From assembly GCA_944548615.1 (NCBI GenBank), contig OX155972.1, forward strand, positions 11,653,161 through 11,717,160: a DNA stretch of 64,000 bases, in the 5' to 3' direction. Below are positions 10,440 through 20,159 of this stretch, piece by piece. The notes under the pieces were generated by a model, which worked only from the letters and a program-made list of their open reading frames with translations, was not told where the DNA came from and made no database searches. A program made the position numbers and the translations under genes. This stretch comes from Micropterix aruncella (Eukaryota; Arthropoda; Insecta; Lepidoptera; Micropterigidae). The number at the start of each line of letters is the position of its first letter. The first letter of the stretch is position 1.

Positions 10440-10880
10440 ATGAATTTTTATGACCAAAATGAGTGCATTGTCATCATCAACCCTTACGGAAAAAGCCCTT
10501 TTCTCTGAAGAAATGTATCCTAATGATTTAGAGACTGACTTTCTTTTGAAAGAATTTACGTAAAACCAGATTCTGTGTTTGGAATGTCTGTGTGAAAGGT
10601 TTGTCTTCCTGTTCCTGAAAAAACATAATTTGCAAAACGTTTATCTAAACTTGCATATAGCAGTTCGCATGGCCTTATGTACACCAGTGACAAATTGTTC
10701 ATATGGGGATGCTTTTCTTGCTTAAAACGGGTGAAGAATTATCTAACATCTACCTTAAGCCAAGAAAAACTAAACGCCTTAGCTCTTTTGTGCATAGAGT
10801 CAGAACTAATGAACAAGATTTCATACAATGATATAATTGATAATTTTGCGAATAGAAAATCGCGCAAAAAGGTATTGTAA
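10440..10880 (+). pseudogene. hAT transposase C-terminal (hATC dimerisation) fragment
   Basis: The frame from about 10660 reads LCTPVTNCSYGDAF. After a +1 slip it reads SCLKRVKNYLTSTLSQEKLN, ALALLCIESELMNKI, and IIDNFANRKSRKKVL, then stop. This matches the conserved end of hAT transposases and their ZMYM-type host relatives (V-T-N-C-S-x-E-R-x-F, L-K-R-x-K-N-Y-L-R-S-T, L-x-L-L-x-I-E, F-A-x-x-K-x-R-K). Upstream, 10465-10560 still reads LFSEEMYPNDLETDFLLKEF in one frame, which fits the preceding region. The catalytic part is absent. Confidence 0.78.
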
Positions 10881-10899
10881 AACTTTCATAACTTAATTA

Positions 10900-11649
10900 A
10901 TTGAATTTCATCGTCATCATCAGCCGGATTGTTACCAGATAATTGAATATATTGTTTTTATACTATAAGAGCAATAACAATTATTTTATTACGTCTACCC
11001 AAGGTACATTATTGTGTAAGTAGTATTAAGGCATATTTTACCCTGCCTTATTAGTAGTACTAGTACATTATTGAGATTTTATTAGCTCAGAAATATACCC
11101 AAAAACTATTCCTTGTGGAATCTTAACTAAATCGTTGGGTTGTAAAAATAATCAAGGAACTGACACATCGATCCCCTAGCTCACAATCATACTAATTACG
11201 GGGGGAATGTGGTGTAGTAAAGACGTTAGGACATAAATCATAAAGTTACAATTTCATTCACAAAAAAAAATATATAAAATTGTGAACTAGGGTATCGAAT
11301 TGTAGAGGTCGGTAGAGACGGAAACATTTTAATAGCCTACTCGCGGCTAATTGTATTGTATGTATTTGCAAAAATGTATTAGCCCAATACCTTAGATGAG
11401 ATCGCAGAAGAGCCAGATCCGCCATCTTGTTTCAAAATGGCGGCAGCTCAAAGATAAAAAAAACATATCTTAACAACCATAGGTCCAAACTTGACATGAT
11501 ATATCGTTGGAAAGCTCTTGTTAACCCCTACATTTTTCTTTAAATTTATTTTTAATTATAAAAAAAAAAACATTTTTTTCAAATTTATTTAATAGCTTTA
11601 TAATAGCTGGCCAAAGAAATCTACATTTAATGGGTGCGTGTAACCGATT
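10900..11649. other. AT-rich, no gene seen
   Basis: No recognisable coding or repeat family. There is a short GC island at 11400-11450 (CCGCCATCTTG and AAAATGGCGGC). Confidence 0.4.
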
Positions 11650-11658
11650 TTTTTGGAA

Positions 11659-11784
11659 GGCAGTGGCTACGCGCCCGTCCAAATGAATAGTTCTTATATG
11701 TTCTAACCTAACCTAACGTGTTCGTTTGCCTTTCGCAATTACAGAAAGCATACGATAAGTGGACGGGCGCGATTAGCCACTGCG
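11659..11784. mobile_element. 126-bp MITE with 9-bp target duplication
   Basis: The left end GGCAGTGGCTACGCGCCCGT pairs with the right end, which reversed reads CGCAGTGGCTAATCGCGCCC. TTTTTGGAA flanks both sides (11650-11658 and 11785-11793). A 9-bp (or 8-bp) duplication with CAGTGGC-type ends fits MULE or hAT. The interior carries CCTAACCTAA. Confidence 0.75.
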
Positions 11785-11874
11785 TTTTTGGAATGATCTG
11801 GAGGGATTTTGTATAACTGATCTGGTAACACTGACAAAACTAGCATTGGTACCTACAAGACTAACAAAAAAACA

Positions 11875-12545
11875 AAATTCTCGGGTCAAGACTCGCAAAC
11901 ATACGAATCTTGGGTCAAGACCTGTAACCATACGAGTCCTTGAGTCAAGACTGGCAATTTTGATTTTCTTGGTATGCATGGCATAACGCGTCCTTTAAAT
12001 TTTGTGTATAACGGAAACCTAGATGTTTGCAATCTGGCAAGGATCATGCTAGCTCTACGTGCTCAGTAGAAGCAGGGGCGGATCTATATAAGAACTTTTT
12101 GGTCTGCAGCCCGTGGCCCCGGGGGTATAAAGGCCCCAGCCTCCATTGAAGACAATGGACAATATTGTAATTTTTAAAAATTCCTACGACAAAGTTGGCA
12201 ACCCTGACATCAATTAAACCATATGCGCGCGGAAATCGAACGGCATAGGGGATTCCCCGTCGCTTGTTTTCAGGGTATTTATTCGCAAACGCATACAGTC
12301 ATTCGCAGCTCACTAAGGCCGGCAATACACAATTACAGACATAGTGAAAAATAAAGTGTATTTATTACCCAAATATTACGTATAGTTACGAAGCTATGAA
12401 CCTTGTGTAATGGACAATCAAATGACGCATCACGCATGCCAAGAAAATCTGAATTGCGAGTCATAACTCAAGATACGTACGTTTGTGAGTCTTGACCAAA
12501 GACTATTACGTGTACGAGTCTTGAGTCAAGACTAAAAAAAATAAA
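11875..12545. repeat. Inverted pair of ~31-bp arrays around a hAT-like fragment
   Basis: Three ~31-bp units at 11880-11970 contain GGTCAAGACT and ACGA[A/G]TCTT. The segment 12420-12545 is their inverted counterpart, including TTTTCTTGG[T/C]ATGC[A/G]TG near both inner ends. Each junction carries the palindrome GTCTTGAGTCAAGAC or a variant. Further units continue to about 12670. Between the arms, 12073-12310 is a copy of the hAT-like element seen at 39580. Confidence 0.65.
12073..12315 (+). mobile_element. Left part of a hAT-like non-autonomous element
   Basis: CAGGGGCGGATCTATATAAG, GGTCTGCAGCCC, GGCCCC, then GTTGGCAACCCTG, and later TCGCTTGTTTTCAG and TCATTCGCAG match 39580-39810 in order. 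The right end is not seen, so it is truncated. Confidence 0.7.
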
Positions 12546-12944
12546 ATTCTTGACCTAAAATTTGCTAATTTACAAGTCTTGAGTTTTATTCTTTTAGTCT
12601 TGACTCAAGACTGGATTCTGGGGTCAAATTTCGCAGCGTATGTACGTGTCTTGGGGCAAGACTAAAATAAAACTGTTTTCTTATATCAAGAGTTCTTTAT
12701 TTTTGGCAATGCATAATTAAACTATTAATTTTATTTAAAATTTAGAAGTCTTAGTGTTTCTGGGTCCAAAGTATACATTCAAATAAAGGATAAATACGTA
12801 AATCAATTTCAATTTAAAATAAAAACAGATTTAAAAAAATGTACTTTATTTTATAAATATATACCACGGTCAGTCATATTAAATACTACGATGCTTGGTT
12901 TATTTAGTTCAGTCCTAGTCCAAATATAATTTTTGTAAATAAAT

Positions 12945-13935
12945 GAAATACAATTACATTTGTATTTTTAGGATTAACACTTGAAATATGTTTAAAAAAA
13001 CACATTGTCCTTAAAAGACTTGCAGTTATATTCATTCCGATAAAAATACGTTACTACATTATATGGCATTACGAATTGACTTAATTATATACGTGCTTTC
13101 AAATCAATTCAGTTAGTATTTATACGATGAACACTCGAAAAGTGCTTAAAAGAAAACAAACTTGTCTACCGAAAACTTATAGCGGTATCTATTTCGATAA
13201 AAATATTTTAGTAAATTAAGTGACGTAACAAATTGACTTTAGAATATATGTGCTTTCAAATCAATTCAGTTGGTGATTCTAGGATAAACACTCGAAATGT
13301 CTTTAATAAAGAAAACACATTTTTACAAGGAAAATTGGCAGTGATATTTATTTCGATAAAAATACGGTATTAAATTTAAAGACGCAAGGAATTGACTTAA
13401 GAATATATATGCTTTCAAATCAATTCAGTTGGTGATTCTAGGAAGAACAATCGTAACGTCTTTAATAAAAAAACACATTTGTCTAACAAAGATTTGTAAT
13501 GATATTTATTTCGATAATAATACGTTATTAAATTAAGTGACATAAGGAATTGACTTAAGAATCAATGTGCTTTCAAATCAATTCAGTTGGTGATTCTAGG
13601 ATGAACACTCGAAATGTCTTTAATAAAAAAAAAACACATTTGTCTAAGGAAGACTTGCAGCGATATTTATTTCGATTAAAATACGTTATTAAATTAAGTG
13701 ACGTAAGGAATTGACTTAAGAATCTATGTGCTTTCAAATCAATTAATTTGGTTATTCTAGGAAGAACACTCAAAATGTATTTAATAAAAAAAACACATTT
13801 GTCAAACGAAGACTTGCAATGATATTTATTTTGATAAAAATATGTTATTAAATTAAGTAATATAAAGAATTTACTTGAGAATATATTCTTGGTTTTAGAA
13901 AAAATATTAAAACCAATTTTGCATTCATGCAAACG
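12945..13935 (+). repeat. ~159-bp tandem array, about 6 copies
   Basis: Each unit has GCTTTCAAATCAATTCAGTT, GTGATTCTAGGA, AACACTCGAAATGTCTTTAA, AAACACATTTGTC, TATTTATTTCGATAAAA and TTGACTTAAGAAT. The starts of TCAATTCAGTT lie at 13104, 13261, 13420, 13578 and 13739 (spacing 157-161). The 119-codon minus-strand ORF across it (13932-13573) is simply the repeat translated and shows two copies of NLITYF-N-NKY. Two related short units with TCTAAGAAAATAT at 13965-14100 lie close to the right end of the large element. Confidence 0.85.
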
Positions 13936-14148
13936 TATCGCATGTGTTGGTTCGAGTATATTGACTTAGTCTAAGAAAATATATACTTAAAATAACGAAA
14001 TTTTTGAAACTAATATTACATTGATACAAAAAACTCACGTTTGTCGATTCAAAAATACTGACTTCCTCTAAGAAAATATCTACTTAAAATAACACTATAA
14101 ACTTAAAACTTTCGCGAGTCTCAATTTGAGAAATCGTTTCTTTCTGTG

Positions 14149-14290
14149 TAGGCATGGGCATGGATCGATACAATCAATCCTACACGAACATTCGAGTGAG
14201 AAAGCTGTGCTCGTGGTCCATTTTTACTTAAACACTCATGAAGAGAACTTGAATAAATGCGAACAAAACTTCCAACTCATTATAGCAAAG
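14149..14290 (+). pseudogene. Mariner transposase fragment (right part of split gene)
   Basis: Directly after the TA at 14149 the sequence reads GMGMDR in frame with the left fragment, then, with a slip, IQSILHEHS, then (slip back) VRKLCSW. These are the residues that follow the left fragment in irritans-type mariners, so both belong to one former gene. The DDD catalytic domain is missing; a deletion joins it to TTCATGAAGAGAACTTG-type sequence. Confidence 0.72.
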
Positions 14291-14900
14291 AAAAATGTAT
14301 AAACATCATGGCGGCGAATGAAACGTTTAAAAATTTAGTCATTTTATTCAAATCTCGTGACAAACTTTGAAATTTACAGTATCCTTGTAACAGTTCCATT
14401 AATTCCGACATTATCGCGTATTTAAAATTGATTTGAGTTCGCTGTGACCTCGGATAGTCCACAGAACAACGTAATCTTAATTCTATTACGTATAAAGTGG
14501 TACGAGTTAATTTGGTTGGTAGGAAAGAGCTTGACATTTGAGCGCTGCTAGAGAATGCGGCAACGTTTCGCCTTGTGAGACGGCTAAATGCCGGATTTTG
14601 AAGCCTCTATAGATCGTAGTGTGTCGTACGGCACGTGACATAGGTCCGATTTTATTGCGTTGTTTATGGGTCTGTCTTGATTAGTGGCGATTTCAGTATA
14701 TTGTATCAGAGGTTGATTATATTAGGTCCGATACTATGAAATTCCCTACTCTCGATACTGGCTACGTTGAACTCAAATACCTACCGTTCATTTTATAATT
14801 CCAAATTAAAATTTACAACCTGAAATTCGTCGTATTCGATGATCACTTTATTGATTAAATCGGATAATCAGTGTTCTACTATAATACGATTCTGGGTACG
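14290..14900. other. No gene recognised
   Basis: Unique-looking, moderately AT-rich sequence. TTAGGTCCGATACTATGAAA at about 14724 resembles a mariner end, but no partner was found. Confidence 0.35.
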
Positions 14901-14904
14901 GACT

Positions 14905-15712
14905 ATGTCAATGCAGTTTAGCTATCGCCCGTTAAAAGTTCACCTTTGCAAGTCTATTCTTTTTAACGGGTTCAGAATCTCTTACCTCTTTGTATTAAAC
15001 GCCAAATGGCACAATCTTTTCGTTTACCGCTAATAAACTACGCTGATGTGGCCTACCTAGATGCGAATGAAGAACTACTCGATAAGCTAGATAGGATTCA
15101 AAACGCGTGTATTCGCTTTGTTTATTCCCTGAAGAAGTTTGATCACATATCAAACTTTCGCAGGCAAATAGAGTGGCTTCCCATTAGACGATGTCGGGAA
15201 TTTCACATACTCGCCCTACTCTTCCGCGTACTACAGTCAAACTGTCCTACTTATCTGTATAATCTCTTCTCTCCGCTTTCATCCCATGGCCTTCCATTGC
15301 GCTCTCAGGAAAATCTAGTACTGGCTATACCTCAGCATTCATCAACTTTCATGTCTAGGTCTTTCGCAGTGCATGCGACCCGACTCTGGAATTCCGTGCC
15401 TTTACCGATAAGACAACTTGAAAACCTGAGCGGGTTTAAAAAAACGTTAGAGACATTTACTCAACTCATGAATACCCCCTTCCCCTCCCGTCTCCTTTGC
15501 TTGTCCTTATATTCCACTCCTCCCTTCAATATCGAGTTGTCATACGTTACTAATCACTGCTTTATATTTTATCCTATGATAAACCTTTGATAAGCCCACA
15601 TAAACCTTTAGTCACAATAACCCTGGCGGTATGTCCGTAAGATATTGCCACTTGGCAATAGGCCCACCACATTGTACTCTTATGTGTGTGCAATAAAGCT
15701 TTTCAAACAAAC
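14905..15712 (+). pseudogene. Jockey/CR1-type LINE, RT C-terminus and 3' end
   Basis: A 194-codon open frame (15006-15590) reads NYADVAYLDANEELLDKLDR, IQNACIRFVYSLKKFDHISN, WLPIRRCREFHILALLFRV, GLPLRSQENLVLAIP, SFAVHATRLWNSVPLPIRQ and LENLSGFKKTLETF. This is the region after the RT fingers/palm in insect jockey/CR1-like ORF2 proteins (the 'RLWN-LP-IR' tail). The codons just upstream (14905-15005) belong to the same ORF in another frame. After the stop come GATATTGCCACTTGGCAATA and TGTGTGCAATAAAGCTTTTC, then an (AAAC)n tail ending near 15712. 5' truncated, with no RT active site, so not functional. Confidence 0.85.
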
Positions 15713-16009
15713 AAACCTGATAACAGAACAAAAAGGTTGCGCGGTAATCCAGCTGTTGGCGCTATATTTTTTTATTTTTATCTTTTGATGACTTTTTCAT
15801 TTATCTATTTTGATAACACATCTACAGACCGAGAGCTTTTATTAGACACCTCAACCAAATTTTTATACCTATCCGTTCTCTCATTTTGGCGGTTACAGGA
15901 TAAACACCTTTCAAATTAATATATAGATTTCAAACTAGCTGATGTTGTCCTGTCCAAATTTTTTTTTTTTTGTGGTCGTTTTGTGAAAAGCTATTGGAGT
16001 ATGTAAACA

Positions 16010-16190
16010 AAGTAAAAAAATTGGTTGTGTCACTTGAAGCCTTTCCCCATTAAGGCTATCAGACAACCCCCCCTCCCCCCCCCCCCCCCCGCGCCAACCC
16101 TTCAACCTCCCCCCTCCCCCACAAAGTCCCACCCCTTCCAAAATCCACCTCCCCCTGACTGCTAAATTTTTGTATTTGGTCCACAAATTA
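16010..16190 (+). repeat. Fragment of a dispersed repeat with C-rich run
   Basis: AAAATTGGTTGTGTCACTTG and a poly-C run at 16065-16090 resemble the 5' part of family A copies (AAAATCGGTTG..TCACCCCAA at 21660, 30238 and 40738). Confidence 0.4.
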
Positions 16191-16460
16191 ATCGGTTTCG
16201 ATAGAAAGCATGTTGAGATAATTACCGAAAACAATGTTCATATTTGATGAAGCATCTCGGAGGGCGTATTCCCAACGAGTTTCATTCTCTAGCAATGGCA
16301 AACGTTGACAGGCTTCTCTAGATGTGCCACACAATTCACCATTATCAGTACGTAGATGTAGAAACTGTGTTCGGCCACGAACTTTAATAGCAACCGCAAA
16401 TAGCAACACTCGTAGTTGCTTGGATGGGTAACGCGAAGTTGGGTTTCCTTGTTTCTGACG
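16188..16460 (-). CDS. Exon-like ORF of unknown function
   Basis: The minus-strand frame from about 16460 to the stop at 16188 reads RYPSKQLRVLLFAVAIKVRG, RTQFLHLRTDNGELCGTSRE, ACQRLPLLENETRWEYALRD and ASSNMNIVF. Composition is that of a folded protein (Trp, two Cys, balanced charges), unlike most chance ORFs here. A possible acceptor (ACGTCAG) lies near 16455. A possible donor GTAATT follows ...NIVF near 16227, so the real exon may end there. I do not recognise the family and assign no function. It could be an isolated host exon or a captured or mobile-element exon. No partner exon was found nearby on this strand. Confidence 0.35.
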   Translation of the reverse strand, partial: RQKQGNPTSRYPSKQLRVLLFAVAIKVRGRTQFLHLRTDNGELCGTSREACQRLPLLENETRWEYALRDASSNMNIVFGNYLNMLSIETD

Positions 16461-16631
16461 TTGTTTTTTTTACAGTTGATCCCAAGTAAGATATCTGAGC
16501 ATTTCGGAGTATAGCAGCGTTTCAGCGAAGTTATAATTCAGGCACATTTCAAAATACAGATCAATACCGAAATAAATAAATTGTTTGACAGATCGCAAAA
16601 CACAAAAGTAAAAAATGTTTTTTTTAAATTT

Positions 16632-16812
16632 ATGCTGGAATGCGTCGTTTGACAGATCCGCGCGTAGCCCTTTCGGTCACCCCCCATATATATTATATAA
16701 ACGAGGGGGAATTTATGAAAAAACGATATTGATAGTATTTATTTACAAAAGCAAACAAAAAGGTCAGGCGCAGTTTTTTCCGCGCGAAGGCTGGCTTCCG
16801 ACCGGTTACAAC
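16632..16812 (+). repeat. Left arm of a dispersed inverted repeat
   Basis: This arm runs from GTCGTTTGACAGATCCGCGC through GTAGCCCTTTCGG, GAGGGGGAATTTATGAA, AACGATATTG and GCGCGAAGGCTGGCTTCCGA to CCGGTTA. The same sequence, reversed, is at 18173-18300 and continues at 19243-19292. A related edge, GTCCGACCGGCTAA, is at 19310-19323. Probably a DNA-element end. Confidence 0.7.
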
Positions 16813-16814
16813 AG

Positions 16815-17455
16815 CTCTTTTAAATGATGACTAATTCATGTATTTATTTATTTATTTATTTATTTATTTGCAGCTGTTATAGAAAACATATACAAAAAAA
16901 AACAAGAACACACAGATTAAAAATTAAAAGTATAAATAGACAAAGACTATGAAATAAAGCTACAAACGCTGCAAATTATTTCCCCATTCTATCATCTATG
17001 TAGTACTCTTTCTCCAAACTGCCCAGAACGACTAAATATTCGTGCGAGTAGCCGATCTCGCAGTCAAGTCGTGTCATCTAAATATTTTTCGTGAGTCTAA
17101 TCTGCACACGTCGATTTGAAACACTTCGATTGCGTAATAAATAAATAAATATTCGTAACCGTCCTCGTAATAACCGCACGTAAGCAGAGTATGTAGTAAC
17201 CTATGTTATAACGCAAAAAACAAATCGAGTCACGAATTAAATTTAAAACAAAAAAATCGTGATTGACAATAATCATATTCTCGCAGATGTGTCGATTTGT
17301 TCATAAACCGTTAGACCGAGTCTGCGAGTCGCAGGTGACCGCGTTTTGTCTGTCGTACTACAAACACACAAACCAACATTCCTGTATAGCGACTTGGTAT
17401 AATAATAATGGCGAGGTAATATAAGCCTAAAAATTGAGTTTCTGCAAATATTAAC
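16815..17455. other. (ATTT)n tract and unassigned sequence
   Basis: (ATTT)n at 16843-16872 followed by AT-rich sequence could be a minus-strand LINE tail. The rest, to 17455, has no recognisable gene. Confidence 0.35.
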
Positions 17456-17459
17456 AATA

Positions 17460-18055
17460 AAGCCATTGATTTTGCCACGGGCACAACGTTTCTAGGATTT
17501 CTCGTCGACCATAATCTAAATTGGGAAACTCACGTCAATAATTTATATAAAAGTCTATCATCTGCGATATTTGCTATCCAAAGAACATGTGTATCATGCA
17601 TGTTTCCATTCGAGGCTGTCGTATGCGATCCTCGTTTGGGGGAATGCCATGGACAGCAACCGAGCATTCGTCCTTCAAAAGCAGGCGACGAGGACGACAG
17701 CCGGTGTACGGAGGGACACACATTGCGCGCCTCTTTTAAACAAATACAAAGTTCTTACTATGGCAGCAGCGTATATTCTTAATTGTCACAACATACACGA
17801 GAAAAGAAAGAGGTAAACCGCTCTCCAAGCGAACGGTCCCTCCTCGCATCCCTATCCTTTAGCCTTAGAAATAGAAATAAGACATATAGCGTAAGCATGA
17901 GCCAGTTCTCATATGGACTGAGCCCAATATATTATTACATTAGATCTTACCCCAAGACACATATGTAAACAACACTGCTCGAACTTGGCGAGCCACAAAA
18001 TTGTATGATAAATTATATAAAATAAAGATAATTCTATTCTATTCTATTCTGTATA
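17460..18055 (+). pseudogene. Jockey/CR1-type LINE, RT C-terminal fragment with (ATTCT)n tail
   Basis: Frames give FLGFLVDHNLNWETHVNNLY, KSLSSAIFAIQRT, then, after slips, HACFHSRLSYAILVWGNAMD, VLQKQATRTTAGVRRDTHCA and PLLNKYKVLTMAAAYILN. This matches the K-FLG-x-LD-x-L-x-W-x-x-H, YGI-x-WG, and LQK-A-R-x-I region of insect LINE ORF2. At least two frameshifts break it. The 3' end has AATAAAGATAATTCTATTCT and a pentamer tail at 18031-18051. Confidence 0.85.
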
Positions 18056-18172
18056 ATAACGCGTAACATGCAAGTACATGATCACGACCCTCGAAGCAAA
18101 GCCAACATATACCTCCCCCGTCCGTTTAACTATGATTCAAAAGTCATTCGTGTATTTGGCCTTTAACCGGTC

Positions 18173-18300
18173 GGAAGCCGGCCTTCGCGCTTAAAAAACT
18201 GTGCCGCAACTTTTTGACGATTTTCTACATAAATACTAACAATATCGTTTGTTCATGAATTCCCTCTTGGTACCTAATAATTAATCTTGTTTGTCATGTA
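18173..18300 (-). repeat. Right arm of the dispersed inverted repeat (inner part)
   Basis: Reverse of 16720-16812: TTAACCGGTCGGAAGCCGGC, CTTCGCGC, ACAATATCGTTTGTTCATGA. The arm is interrupted by the 244-bp array and resumes at 19243. Confidence 0.7.
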
Positions 18301-18324
18301 TATTGTATATTTATATATTATATA

Positions 18325-19242
18325 CTAGCTGCGCCCAGCGGTTTCACCCGCGTGGTGATGGAAAATTGTGATAATGTGTTATTCTGATGTGTAAGCTATA
18401 TTATTGTAAAGTTTCATCAAAATCCATTCAGTAGTTTTTGCGTGAAAGAGTAACAAACATCCATACATACATACAAACTTTCGCGTTTATAATATTATAG
18501 TAGGACAGTAGGATAGAATTTAAATTTCGAATGTCAATTTCTTACATTTTTTTCCTACTTACTTGACAGTTATCGTTATATTATAGATAATTCACACTAT
18601 ATCTTTATAAATTATAGCCTATGTGTTATTCTGATGTGTAAGCTATATTATTTGTAAAGTTTCATCAAAATCCATTCAGTAGTTTTGCGTGAAAGAGTAA
18701 CAAACATCCATACATACATACAAACTTTCGCGTTTATAATATTAGTAGGATAGTAGGATAGAATTTAAATTTCGAATGTCAATTTCTTAGATTTTTTCCT
18801 ACTTACTTGACAGTTATCGTTATATTTTAGATAATTCAGACTATATCTTTATACATTATAACCTATCTGTTATTCTGATGTGTAAGCCATATTATTGTAA
18901 AGTTTCATCAAAATCCATTCAGTAGTTTTTGCGTGAAAGAGTAACAAACATCCATACATACATACAAACTTTCGCGTTTATAATATTAGTAGGATAGTAG
19001 GATAGAATTTAAATTTCGAATGTCAATTTCTTAGATTTTTTCCTACTTACTTGACAGTTATCGTTATATTTTAGATAATTCAGACTATATCTTTATAAAT
19101 TATAACCTATGTGTTATTCTGATGTGTAAGCCATATTATTGTAAAGTTTCATCAAAATCCATTCAGTAGTTTTTTGCGTGAAAGAGTAACAAACATCCAT
19201 ATATACATACAAACTTTCGCGTTTATAATATTAGTAGGATGG
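18325..19242 (+). repeat. Tandemly amplified dispersed element, ~244-bp unit, ~3.5 copies
   Basis: It starts with CTAGCTGCGCCCAGCGGTTT CACCCGCGTGG, then units beginning GTGTTATTCTGATGTGTAAG at 18376, 18623, 18867 and 19111. Each unit has TTTCATCAAAATCCATTCAG, GTGAAAGAGTAACAAACATC, a CATACATA stretch, TTTCGCGTTTATAATATTAG and TAGGAT. The first part and the TATAATATTAGTAGGAT end are those of a very common insect dispersed repeat. Here the whole 3' part has been multiplied in tandem with few differences between units. Confidence 0.88.
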
Positions 19243-19292
19243 GGGCCGGCCGAAAGGGCTACGCGCAGATCTGTCGAACAACGCAAAATGCC
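19243..19292 (-). repeat. Right arm of the dispersed inverted repeat (outer part)
   Basis: CCGAAAGGGCTACGCGCAGA and TCTGTCGAACAACGCA are the reverse of 16637-16680. The amplified array sits between the two halves of this arm. Confidence 0.7.
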
Positions 19293-19304
19293 TATAGGCA
19301 TTGT

Positions 19305-19405
19305 TGGCGTCCGACCGGCTAAACTGTGTAATAACCTTCCAAAGACAATACGAGATTTCGAACCAAAAATGTTCAAAATAGAGTTAAACACATGCTATTT
19401 ATAAG
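19305..19405 (+). pseudogene. LINE ORF2 extreme C-terminus
   Basis: RPAKLCNNLPKTIRDFEP then KMFKIELNTCYL and a stop (19401). This is the R-x-x-LWN-x-LP-x-x-IR tail of jockey/CR1-type ORF2. AT-rich sequence follows. Confidence 0.65.
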
Positions 19406-19670
19406 ATAGACGACCTCGAAAAAATATTAAAATAGCTATAATATAGGTACATACTTATTAAAGCTATTTTAAAATAATATCATACCCCTCATAAATAATA
19501 TACCTCTATTATTGTTTAAACGTATGAGGTAAACCTCGTTGTAATAAGTTGATAATGATTCATTATTCATTATAATTATTGTCGTTTTACTTATGTGATT
19601 ATTGAGCATTTATCTTTTATTTTGTCTGATTTTGGTTGTTTTTAGTAATATTTTACAGGTTAGTAATATT
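19405..19670. other. AT-rich, no gene seen
   Basis: Probably the 3' flank of the LINE fragment. Nothing specific. Confidence 0.35.
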
Positions 19671-19673
19671 TAA

Positions 19674-20158
19674 TATAGCCCGTTCTAATTCCTTCATGAT
19701 ATGGCTGCTGCACTTAGGGTTGGCTTGGGACAAAGCATTTTAATAAAAGCTTGTTTTAAAAATGGGTTTTTACTATTAACTTATTTGATAATGACATCAT
19801 GCTTGAGGACTCTAGCTATTAGGTTGATTTCATGACTACCGTCAATATAGTCAATAGTCTTTTATTCATTCAAAATGGCAAATACAGTTAAATATGTCAT
19901 AATCATAATCGTTTAAAACATCATAATCAAAACATAAATGTAACAAATAATGAAAAAGTTTTTTAACAAATAATGAAAAAGTAGTTTTAGGCTACTGATT
20001 TCTTTCTAATAGCTGGAGTCCTCAAGCATGATATCATTATCAAATAAGTTAATAGTATAAACCCATTTTTAAAAACAAGCTTTTATTAAAATGCTATGTC
20101 CTAAGCCAACCCAATGTGCAGCAGCCATGTCATAAAGGAATAAGAACAGGCTATCATA
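19674..20158. repeat. Foldback element, arms ~150 bp
   Basis: The left arm has TTCCTTCATGATATGGCTGC, GGGTTGGCTTGGGACA, GCATTTTAATAAAAGCTTG, AATGGGTTTTTACTATTAAC and GAGGACTCTAGCTATTAG. Its reverse follows at 20011-20158 with few changes. The spacer is about 170 bp and AT-rich. One arm segment (GGGTTGGCT..TTTTAATAAAAGCTTG) recurs at 23375-23400 (reverse) and 39360-39405. Confidence 0.85.
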
Positions 20159-20159
20159 A

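Larger units (their letters stand above)
5566..14148. mobile_element. Large (8.58-kb) TA-flanked element inserted in a mariner
   Basis: The left end reads CACAGAAAGAAATGG and the right end, reversed, reads CACAGAAAGAAACGA. The first 12 bp are identical and similarity is weaker over about the next 12. TA lies immediately outside both ends (5564-5565 and 14149-14150), and the mariner reading frame continues across the two flanks if one TA is removed. No transposase that would fit these ends is seen inside. The body holds tandem arrays near each end and many nested elements, listed separately. CACAG ends with a TA duplication would fit a CMC (CACTA/Mirage-type) or Tc1/mariner-related non-autonomous element; I cannot decide. 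Confidence 0.7.

Noticed and set aside
11712..11726. Telomere repeat tract
   Set aside because: Only about two and a half CCTAA units inside a MITE; far too short for an interstitial telomere.
13573..13932. 119-aa minus-strand ORF
   Set aside because: It is the ~159-bp tandem repeat read in one frame; the protein repeats with the DNA.
14724..14770. TTAGGTCCGATACTATGAAA as a mariner terminus
   Set aside because: No matching inverted partner or transposase piece could be paired with it.
16405..16440. Second 5S box C-like stretch (CTTGGATGGGTAAC)
   Set aside because: Only about 13 bases match, with no other 5S parts; it overlaps the exon-like ORF on the other strand.
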